Assembly (NCBI RefSeq): GCF_004210375.1
Contig: NC_134831.1
Coordinates: forward strand, 1,302,001-1,366,000
Reading direction: 5' to 3'
Length of the DNA stretch: 64,000 nucleotides
From: Tachypleus tridentatus
Taxonomy: Eukaryota > Arthropoda > Merostomata > Xiphosura > Limulidae
Part shown: positions 48,401 to 60,400 of the stretch, in pieces
Layout: each line of letters starts with the position of its first letter
Position numbering within the stretch: the stretch's first letter is position 1
Notes under the pieces: generated by a model
The model's database searches: none
What the model was told of the DNA's origin: nothing
The model's input: the letters and a program-made list of their open reading frames with translations, nothing else
Made by a program: the position numbers and the translations under genes

Positions 48401-51400
48401 ACAGTGCCCACAGCTGAAAAAGAGAGCATGTTTAGTGTGACAGGGATTTGAACCCATGACCCTCAGATTACAAGTCGAGTGCCTTATCCACCTAGCCATG
48501 CCGGGCCCCAAAGGGAAGTAACCTTCATGAATGGGTATTGAAATTTTTAAAAATCATTTAAAATCAATACACTTACTTATATAATTATGAGGTGTAAAAA
48601 GTGCATAACAGAGTTAACTAGATTTTTATTATTTTTTTATAACTCATAAATAAAAAAAAAATTAAATTCTCAGTTGTCATATTGTGAGAGTGTCTTTTTA
48701 ACTAGAAGATCATTTCTTATTTTGGTTTTGTCTACCTACCAATATATATTGGCATTGTTTGCTCCTCTTCTTAGTTCGTTAAGAAGATTTCCTGTGATTG
48801 TGTCAAACACTCGAATGAGTGTACCCTAGGTTTCAAGAGAAAAAAACAGAAGTGTTATTACAAAATGCCACCAGATTTTAAGAAACAATGGGAAGACTAA
48901 ACTACAAGGAATAATTTTGTACAGCAATAAAAACATGTTTATTCCCAAAACAAAATAGAAGAAATATCATAAAAGTCATTTTCAGCTGTAAAATGTCCTA
49001 CCAATCAGCAGAGCTGCAGATATTACAAAAGACTAAACAAAACTGTTTTCTTCTATTAGCATTCTTTGGATTTATGACATATTCCCTGTACTTATTGCAA
49101 TGTATCTGACTGCTTCTTATAAACTTTTCTATCTCTTCTTTAGCTCCAGAACTTAAAACCTGGTTAATATAGCAATTGTTACTATGCCAATAGGTAAATT
49201 TAATAGATCGAAGCACAACATAGGATCATGCTTTGGACAAGTAAACAAACAATATTTAGATATCCTTTGGAAACATATATATTAAGCCTGAAAAACAACT
49301 GATACATAAAACATTTCATGTAATATTCTTTATTTTTCAATTCTAATTTACAAAAGCTCTTTCTCAGCATCAACACAAATGCATCATTTTAAAATTTCCT
49401 TTTAAATTTCACTACAAGCCACATTTCAAAAACACATCAAGTTAAACTATATTCACTGTTTCCAGGTTTAATACACACAGGAGTGTTTCTTAGTATTTGT
49501 ATTACTTTTCAAAGTTTTATTCACTTCCAAAATGGTCAATTCTAAAACATAAGCAAGACTTCTTTATTTCAAGGATTACAACACTTCTTATTGGTCAGTC
49601 TTGACTTCTGCATTCCATAAGAAAGGTAAATGAATACAATGAAAACAGACAAATTCATTGATAATATATACAGTTAATATCTTAATTTTTATACGAATTA
49701 TTTCATTAAACAAACATTTGCTGAAGTTACTTTATCAGTCATTGTTTTTTTTTTTAATATGAAAAGCAAGTGCCAGAAATACTAACTATAAGTCTATGAC
49801 TCCTAAGCCTCATTCTCTTTACCAGCTCCTGAAACAATCATGGAGGTAGGGGGGTGGGAGGCAATATTTGAAGTAGAAACCTCTAATGGTTAAAGGTGAA
49901 AAAAAAATCAACCTAAGCAAAAAAATACGTGGAATTCACTGATGCCAACCAGAAAAACAAACTGAACTTTGATAGATTGTTTAGATCAGGGGTTCCCAAC
50001 CGGTGGGTCGCGAAGCCTTGGCAGGGGAGTCGCGTAGCCTTGTTAGAAGTAGCTTGGGATAACATTAATTTTATTTCATCAATTACATTTTCATGTCCCG
50101 AGTGCCAAAAGGTTGGGAACCCCTGGTTTAGACAGTGCATTTGTAATGAGATAGCTGGAATAGGCAGCAACTGCCTGTTGTAGAGAAAAATACAAGTGTA
50201 GAGGACAACATTTCAAAAGTATTTCATCTTCAGTGTGCTTATCATTAATACAACATTTTGTAGCAAAAAAACAACAAGTTCTTAAAGAAATTATTTTCAG
50301 GAAATAACTGTACAATTAAATGAAACTTACTTTTTCTGATGCTGTAGCTAATTTTGAGCCTGAAAGATTAAGGGCTATGCAGCTTAGAGCTGCTTCATGA
50401 GCCGAGATGTCGAGAGGTGACTTTTCTGTATTTGCTAAGTCAACAATCTGTATGTGTCCAGTCTTTCTTCCAGGGAATGCAAGAATAGAATTGTTGCTAT
50501 TGGGACATAATACACAGAGACCTAACAAGGAAATCAAAATTACTTTCTGTTGTTAGTCATGAAGTGCATTCTAACTATAATAGTACTTGTAAGACATATA
50601 GGATATGATATTTAAAGTCATACTAAAAAGTGCAGACAGAATCAATTTTAGACACTTTGTATCATGATAAAAACAACCTTAGTAAAAAAAATATTGCAAA
50701 AGTAAACCATCAAGCTACTGAAAAATTTATAAATATTTATAATTTACATCAATTTAAACATGAAAATCTCATCGCACTTTGGAACTGTTGCAAAACCTGC
50801 TGAAGTTGGTGTCTATCCTGAATTTCCAAACTATACAATCAAACACTACACTGATGTCTTAACAACCTTACAAAATTCAAAGGCAACTACTAATAAAAGT
50901 AGTTTTATAATGTTGTGGACAAAGAGTTTTTTTCCAGTCAACATATCATTATAAAATAAGCACTTTATGACCAAAATAATGTTTTTTCTGTAGATGAGAC
51001 ATTTATTGCATTTCCTACCCCTTCAGTGATAACTGTTATCATAAATTATATGTTCATATAATTCACATAATTTGATAATATAGATTCAAATAAGCCATAT
51101 CACGTCACTAGCAGTTTCAGAGTTTGAGAGGAGGGGAGGTATAACCTGGGGGTGAAGGGTCTCATTTTAAATAACAAGAGATTCAAGCACAGGTCCATAC
51201 AAACCCTTCATCTTTGTTTTGGCAAAGGTGGGTCATACTATGCTGAACCACCTGATGCATGCATTATGGTTTTCAGACTTAATCCTTTAATATTTCTTTC
51301 AACAGTTTTTTCATACTCTATTCCCGTAAGTTTTATGAAAAAGATAATAATTTATAAAGTATTTTCTAACACTGTATTGTAGAAAGTATTGGGGAAGTAC

Positions 51401-54400
51401 AACCACACTTGAAATCAGGCCACCCATATTTCCCCCACACTACTAAGCAGAATATACTTCATAAAGGTGTGCAGCAGATGTATAATCTCCACTTTAATAA
51501 AATCCACAAAGTCAAGAGCTGAATGACTTGCTATACAGAACAGTTATTGGGTGCCTGATGAAAGTATTGGTGTTTGTACATTTTCCATCACACTGGGCCT
51601 TCACAAGTTAACTTAGGAAATTATTGGAAAGAAAACAATAAAATGTGTTACTAAGAATATCCACACATTAAATCCATTGCCAAAGAAGTCAGCAAATGCA
51701 TTGATATTAAGATAATCCAACAAGAACTGCATAATCAAGGTTTATATGGATGAACTGCTGCTTACAAGTTTGAATTCAAAGTGATGACTGAAATAGTTTC
51801 TGAAAAGTGGAGATGGTATACTAAGAAGATGAAATTCATCAGGTATAATGCTTGTTGTCAGCACCTCATGGATAAGCCTTGGTCGACAAGCCAAATGCTA
51901 CACACAACAGAGAAAATCTACAATTTCTTGAAGATTAACGAGTTATTTAAATTTTTTCTTTTCTCAAGAGTAGGTGTGCATGAAAAGGAAATGATCACTT
52001 GTTGTTCACAGTTTATTTATATTACAGTAAATCAGAACTTATGGAAAAGTTTAAGTTGGTATAACCAGAGCTAAATTATAATAAATTATCAGTGAGTGAC
52101 ATGCACAGTGCAACATGTTCATTTCCCTTTTTCTGCAAAGCTACACATAAAATTATTTTCTTTAATTCTAAATATTCTATGTGCAAGTTCATGAAATCTG
52201 GCAGGCTTTTGGTAAACACTATATATTTCTTGTATTTAAAAATAATTTTTAACATACCAAAAAAATAGGATTTTTGACAAAGTAATATTACTAAAGATTT
52301 GTCTGTGACTTCAAGAAACCTTTACTGAATGTGCTCATAACAAGAATAAAAGATATAATGTTCCCTTTATGGTTTTGAAATTTCATTTTCATAGCTTATA
52401 GAACCTACTAAATAAATATAAATTTTTCAAAATAAAATCTTATATTTCATTTTTTTACCCTAACACTAACTTTAGCAAAATCATCAATATACAAAGAAAA
52501 AAAATGAAAATAAAATAAATAATACCCTTTCTTCTTTTTTTTCTAGAATGACTACAGAAGGTAACAGACAATGATAATAGTTACTTAACATAATCTCAAC
52601 AACCTAATCTTTTCACTATGACCAGGTTTATGTTTTTTCACACTGTGAAAACAAATTGTGCCACCCACCCCATTCTGCCTTTCCATCAGGAATCCTACAC
52701 AGTTACTCTTCCAAGAACTTTGTCCTGTACAAATGCACATACAATAACCCTGGTCACAACAGCCCTACTTTTAACTTTATTGCTTTACAATGCTTTATAG
52801 CCCTATCTAAGCACATGCAGGAGAATATAACATAAACAATCCATTGAGTTACAATAATGAGACACAACTAACTCAAACCAGTGTTATGAAGTTTTTTTTA
52901 TTTATTGTTTTTTTTGTAAACTGCAGGTTCCTAATTTTCACATTTTAGTTACTTTTGATAAAAAGTATACAAAACAAATGTAAATACAAAACATTTTTGG
53001 AATTACACTAGGGTTGAAGAATATTTCAGTAAGTTTTTCTTGAAAACATACTTCTTCAACACTAGCTTTCCCTTTCAAGTATGTACTTTTGAACATAAAA
53101 AAAGTATCAGACACTAGAATAAAAGGTCTCAAAGCTACTACAACTTAACTGGCTTTCTAACTAAGCAATAAATATATTAAAACAATCCATTAATGCAGGG
53201 GTTCCCAACCTTTTGGCACTGGCGACCCCTTACCTAAAAGTTTGAAATGTGACCCCCTATTTAGGGCTTACTATCAGCAGCTTAATTTTTCTTTTATTTT
53301 CTGTGAAGGAGAGGGAAAGAAACATCTAAAAAATATTTAAAATTCTGTAATTATTTATTAGCAAATTAAATCACATTGGTCCAACCTGAATTCACAACAA
53401 GAACATATATTCAACATATATATCCAATCAGCAACGGACATGTGACTCACGTGTCGACAGCGAGCACACACACACTTAATCACAGCTAAACAGACACACA
53501 AGCATACGTACATGCGCGTGCACTCACATACTCGCTACTCACTAGTACATACATACATACAGTTGCAGACACATACACATTCACACAGGCACATTCACTC
53601 ACAGGCACGCATACATACACCCATAATATCACCTAATGACATTGAACTAACGTAGCACACGTTTTGCTTTGCAACAAAACAAAAAAAAATGTAAGAGCAT
53701 GAAAATGTAATTGATGAAATAAAATTAATGTTATCCCAAGCTACTTCTAACAAGGCCTTGCGACCCCCTGCATTAATGGCTCAGGGAATAAAACATAACT
53801 GTAAACAATGAAACAGAGGATAAATATCTATATTCTAGCATCAAAACAACATGCTACGCAACAGTATGTGGAATCTTGTGACAATGTTCTTTCAACTGAT
53901 AGTGGATGAGCTAATAGCAATATCTGAGAAAGAGAATCATTGAGATTTTTTGAAAGTTAGAAAGACAGAGGAGGAATGTGTCATGTGAACCTGACATTAA
54001 TTTCTGTATATCAGTAAAGCAGGAAGACTGAAAGTTCTATATTTATATCCTAGTCTTTCAGTATATATAGTACTTATTTATATTTAGTTGGATATTCCAA
54101 AAATTATATAAAGGGTAGAAAAAGCTTAAAATGAGCAATTTAGAGCACAGACATATCACACAACACAGAGAAGTGAAAAACTGAGAATTGTTTTAACATT
54201 TTTTTTCAATTTAAGGTATTAAAACACATATAATATTAAATTTAAATTATAAACTATGTTTTCCATGATTTTTGAGTAAAGCCACTATGAGCTACCTGCT
54301 GTGTCCACCGTGTGGAACTGTACCTTGCATTTCAGCATTGTAAGTCCATAAACTTGCCACTGTCTCACTGAGTGATTTGTGTTTTGTTTCCAAGTTTATT

Positions 54401-57400
54401 GACATACATTGATAATAAAGTTGTTTAATTACGTTTCAAATGCAACTCTATGAAAAACTGTGATATAAAAAATTTAACCATAGAGCATGCACAATAAATA
54501 AGCTAAAGGCTGAATACTGTTATTGTATTTAAGCAGCTGAAAGTTTAATAATTCCCTTATACTTAAGCAGCCACATGTTAAAATTATTCTCTGATTATTT
54601 ACACAATCATAGATTAAACTTGCAATCTGGCTATTAAAGGAACCAAAGATTAAAAAAATTATGGGTATTTAGGTAGACAAAAAAAACATGTTTAATACTT
54701 TCTAAATTAATTTTCAAACATTTCTTCTGTAGAATATCTGCTATCTTTCTTCACTCATAAATAGTTTTTGACAATAAAATTTGTTAAAAGTTAATATTTC
54801 ATTAAATACACAATTAACAAAAATGTTTAATTTTTCATACAAATTTCAAAGTACCTTTTGGGTTTACACATGTTTCAAACACATGTACTTGCTGAGGGTT
54901 CTGGGTGAAAGTATACACTTTGATGACTGTTTCCAAAACTGCTACAATTCTAGTAACAGAGCAACAATAATTTTTTTTTTTCACAAAAATATTCAGTATG
55001 ATGTTCAACAATAAAAAGAACATTGACTTCTTTCACTCTTTTATTTTAATTTAAAAAACAACAATTGGTTTTTCAACAGTGTATACATGGTATGCATGAA
55101 GGTGTTTTTACTTATCACAAATTCTTCAACTGATATACGAAAAACAACCTCTGTAGAATATGTGTTGAGAAAATCTAATCACTAACTCTACAGTATTGGC
55201 CTACATATTAAGGGGAAGGAACAACAGGGAAAAACAAAACATACAACAGCATAAAACACTTGCTGAACTGTTACATGCAACAATGTGATACAATCAAAAA
55301 TAAACATGCAAAAAAAGACCTAGATCAGAACTTTGAAAAACAAAAGAAAGAGGTGGCTGCTCTGCCCGAGACTTGATGGCCAAGAATGGAGAGGAAGGAA
55401 TAGAAATGCTGGAAAGATAACCCAAGTACTCCCTGAGAGTATCAGTGATGCTCCATCCATCACCAATTTCTTGGCTGTCAGAGAGCGAGATAGAAAAAGG
55501 ATGGGAAGTATACCAGCCATTCTGAATCTTGTTCAATGTGACTTTGAAACTGGTGGTAGAAAAACACTGGTTACGAATTTAATCCAAGATTCCTTTTGGC
55601 TTTGATATCAGACTTTCCAAGTACAAGCCTGGTGGATAGCATTGTAGTTGGAAAGAGTGGGATACCTATGAAATGTATCCCAGGCCCATTTCTGAGCCTT
55701 ACATGCCTGCTGGCAGGCTGAACACAATTATGGATGAGAATACCATGGGAAATATGTCAAGGTTTTAGGAATAGAACAAACAGCTCCTTGAACAATATAA
55801 TCAGTTACCACTTCCACACAGTCATTACTAGATGGTAGACTAACAACAGCAGAATCAAGTTCCGAGAGAGAGGTGAAAGAAAGCCAGTCAGTCCAACTTT
55901 TACCATGGGACTCATATCAGGTGGAACTGATCATGGTCAATCTCTCTCAAAATGATAGGAAAATGATCACTGCCCCATGTGTCACCATCAGTCCTCCAAG
56001 AAAAGTAAGAAAAATGTGAAGGGGAACAGTTAGTTAGATCAATAGCAGTAACAAATTGACTAAATACATGAAAATAACTAAAAGAACCATTCTTGAAGAC
56101 AGACAGATTGATCTAAGAGCATATGTTCCACACAATTAGCCTTCTCATTAATATCAGCAACACTAAAAGGGGGAAACCACACACAATGAAAAAAGGAGAC
56201 AACAACTGTCATATAAGAACATCAAGGTGTGGCCAATAGTAACTCTCTCCAGTAATGGTATGACCCAAGGAGATACAGATGATTACAACCTCTAAGGGTG
56301 TATCAAATGGCACAGATAAGGTGGGTACATGCTGGTCAACCAGCAGTGCCACCCCTCCATGAACTCACTGATTACACAACCTGTCATTCCAGTCTAAATA
56401 AAACAGTCAAAAGGTGACAAGAGGTTTCAGGAATGTTTGCTGTAAAGAGACACACACAAGATGATAGGAATCAATTAAGGTCTTAACATCAACTTAATTA
56501 GAATGAAGAACCTTGACAGTTTCACTATGTCAAAGTGACGATTTTTTATTTAAGTGAAGGAGAACCCTTCTTCTAACCATAATTTTTCTTTAGTGTAAGG
56601 AGGTCTAACAACCTCCATGGAACTTGCCATAGGTCGATTGGGCAGATCTCTGTCAGTAGAAGTAAATTCTAGTGTTTTCTTATAGCAAAGCCACATTAGG
56701 TAATCTGCTGTGTCCACCAATGGAAATCAAACTCCTGATTTTAGCATCATAAATCCAAAGACTTACAGCTATCCCAGCAAGGGACAAGATTCCAGTGACT
56801 GAGAGAGTGAACAAATAACCACTCTGCCTTTTGAGGCAAATGAAAATGAATTCAAGGTATTACCAGAAACTGATGCCAAAGGAAATGGTCCCAAAAACAT
56901 ACTAGATGCAGCAGTGGGGATAGAGATAGGACTAGATGTTAACATGTCTACTCTTTTATCCATAGAATGCAAAAGACTGTTCATATGGGGCAAGAAAGAT
57001 TCTATGGATGTTATGGAAAAACTCTATCTACACTCTCACTGTAATAACAGCTGAATGTAGTGCAGCAACACACATTCAAGATGGAGTGGGGGTACATCAA
57101 CTTTCAAGCCACTGTGTAAAAAATGTTGCTTACAATACAAGATAAAAATAAGTGGGATGGGAACCATCACTAATGATCCAGTGAGAGTCCAGTTGACACT
57201 TGTAGACATCATAGTCTTTGCCCTCACAACAAGATGCCTCTGAATGTCCAAACTGTTAACACTGAAAACTTATTTAATAATAGTTTCTGTTTTAGCTTTG
57301 AACATTTGACATCAACTTTAGTTTCTACTCCATTTTGAATTTGAGATCAAAATCAATTGTTTATCGAGTAATTCTTTTAAGTGTATAATTGTTAGAAATT

Positions 57401-60400
57401 ACACTGAGAATTTACATCTTGTGATGTGAACAATATATAAATTAAATGAAAGGTAATAAAAACATAAATTTAATCATTTGTCCCTTTCATTAAACAAAAA
57501 CAAACTTATAAATGAGCTAGTAAAACTACATTCTAGACCATAACCACAACACTGACTACATTGACTAGTGACACCTGTCATAAATATTTAAATTTACAAT
57601 ATACAACTCACAAAACAGTTTTGAAAGAAACTTCTAGTAATTAGGCTGCATTATGATTGTGAGTATGTGACACAAAAGCTCACAGTAACACGTAGTAAAC
57701 TCAGTAATATTTACAGACTGACCCTTATTACTCTTTTAAAAACCATTTAATTTTGAGAAGAAAAAATTGTTGAAAGTTGAAACCTTTCCAAGTGAACAAA
57801 TTCTTATCTTTACTGCTGCTGTTTTGAGATTTTTAATTTTCATTCATGATTGTTTTGAGGAAACATTTAGTTTTAATTTTGTTTAAGCAACACCTTTTAA
57901 TTAAAAAAAAAGTTTTGTTAGTATTTTTCATTTTTATTTCTTTTTTGTTAAAAAAAATATTGCTGGTAGACAAGAGGAGATAAAAAATCAATTATACACA
58001 AATTTTGGCTTTAAAACAATAAATTTTGGCACAGGATATCAGAAGAACAACACCATGGGACAAAAATAAAAGAATTAAAGGTTTAGAATATTTGTCATTT
58101 GAAACAGAAATATCACAATAATAATAGATGCACTGTCAGTACCTTCCATAGCTAACCATACGACATTACAGAAATGATAACTGTTAACAGTTTCTGTGAT
58201 TCAGCAAGACATATTAAAGAAGAAATTATTGTGATTACCTTATATAACTTACAGTACAACCTTACATAAGAGGTTATTATGATTACTTCTACAACTAATC
58301 AGAAGACCACTACAGAAGACAGCATCATGAACACCTTTAGCAGTTTGGTACACCATTACAGAACACACTGTTATTGACACCTACAATGTTCCCTTTAAAC
58401 TGCATACATGTATAGTCATGCAGCAGTCAGGACATTATCAAGCATTAAAATCAACAGGCTGCTTACAAAGTACCACTTGCTAATAGTTCCATGTGAAAGA
58501 CACACGGTTACACCATATCCAAACAAAAGACAGGAGTACAGCCATCAACAGCTGCTTAAAAAAAAGTCCTGGACAGAAATATGGTGCACAAAAGAGTTGG
58601 TAATCCACCCAGGATTAAAATGAAAGTTAGAGAAAACAATGTAATAAATATCAACCTTACTTACACTTTACTACAAATATAGTATCCAAGTGTACTAAAT
58701 TTAGTTAATTTAGAAAAATTTACATTACCTACATACATACAGTGGTAATTTTTACTTATTTTGTGGCTTAAAGTGTCACTGCAGTTTAAGTATGCTATAC
58801 TAAAAAGTGGGTAATACACATTCAAATCAATACACTGATACAAATGCAGCAACAGAAGAGAATGTAAGAGCACTCTAAAAATATAAACTGTGCAAGGACA
58901 GAAGAATGTAGAGCTTAGAGAAATTTTTAGGACACCCAGTACAAAGAAAATTTAGGGGGAACACTGTTGACCAATACATAATTACAAAAGATAACTAAAT
59001 ACACCTATAACTAACCAGTAAAATTTTACAAAAAATATCACTAGGAACATCTTATATTATTGACCAGTAAGGTGTTATAGAAGCAAATACTGTGGACACT
59101 TTCAATAACTGACTATTACAGTGTTAGAGACAAAGGCACAGAAACATCAAAACTATAATAATGCATTAGGGCACTTGGTTAGAACCAATAAGTCAGCCAG
59201 ATTGCAATTGTTTAACAGTGGGTGAGATTGACTGATTGACTGATTTAGTGTTTTATGGCACAAAGCAGCTAGGCTATCTGCACCAAACGTCCGGTAAAAA
59301 GATAAAAAAATAAATAACAAAAATAGTAAAATATATAAAAGGAAATGAAGGTAAAACAAAACATCATTGAAAAACAGAAAAAGCATAAAACCAATGTTGA
59401 CATCTTATCTACAATGTTAAGAGAAAAAGCAGAGTAAGAGAAGTTGTAAAGGCTTTCTCTAGCATAATGGTAATGATCATAACCCACAAGGAAGACTAAC
59501 AGGTAAGTACAAGAACCACCGTCAGTCACCTGAAGTTGGTCTTTCCAGTCCTGGTTCTGGGTTATGTGTCATTATGGCCAGTACCAAAAGGTAAAGTAAT
59601 AAAAGTGTTAAAAGACATGCAGCAAAATTGTAATAACAACTCGCCAGGACGACTAACGGGTAGTTCAAACAGCAGCGTTAGTCACCTGAAGTTGGCCTTT
59701 CCAGTCCTGGTGTCGAGTTATTTAATGTTCTGGCCAATTTCCAATTTCAACTTGAACTAGAGAGATTGAGATTCTGAAAAGGGAACCATAATTAAAAAGG
59801 TGTAATGAATAAATATCCAACACTTAAATGAGATTAAAAAGATTAATGGCCATTAAAAAACTAAAAACTTTATCAAGGTGGACAGTGTCACCATCACCTA
59901 TAACACTGTCCAATGTTACGGACAAACCCTGGGACAGAACATGTTTTAAATAGTGCCGTCATTGAGAGTCGTAACGATTACAACAGTGGGTGAAAAAAGA
60001 TTTGTTTGAAAGAATGTGAACAGCAACAGTCTTATAAAGTAATAACAAGTATCAGAATGGAGAATGAAATTGGCTATCAATACACACATGACCATTCTCT
60101 CACATTTCTTATTTTTTAACTACTTGTTCATGTTCATGGTTATATTAACAAGTTACTAAACAATGAGGCTCTAAAAACATGAATTTCAGAAGTAACCCAA
60201 AAAAGAGGTTCCTCCATAAAAGAATAAAATATAATATTAAAATACCAGAACTTAAAACTGATACCCACCTATCTCTCCTCAGTTTCACAGCTTTCACTTC
60301 AGTAGAAAATTCTAGTTCAATCACATGTTTCTTCTTCAAATCGTCCCAAACCATAACTACATTAAAATTAATATATCTTTTAGATTTTTACAAATAATAT

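Larger units (their letters stand above)
57276..60268. other. Part of the large WDR45B intron
   Basis: 57280-59220 has no recognised element, though phrases like ATTACAGAA and ACTGTTA recur loosely at 58140-59110 and may be an old tandem repeat. 59225-59760 is the SINE-C-like repeat. Confidence 0.4.

Noticed and set aside
49913-50183. 84-85-codon reading frames on both strands
   Set aside because: They run through the 139-bp hAT-like element and have no protein signature.
58408-58623. 71-codon reading frame
   Set aside because: No recognisable motif and no splice partners; inside a large WDR45B intron.
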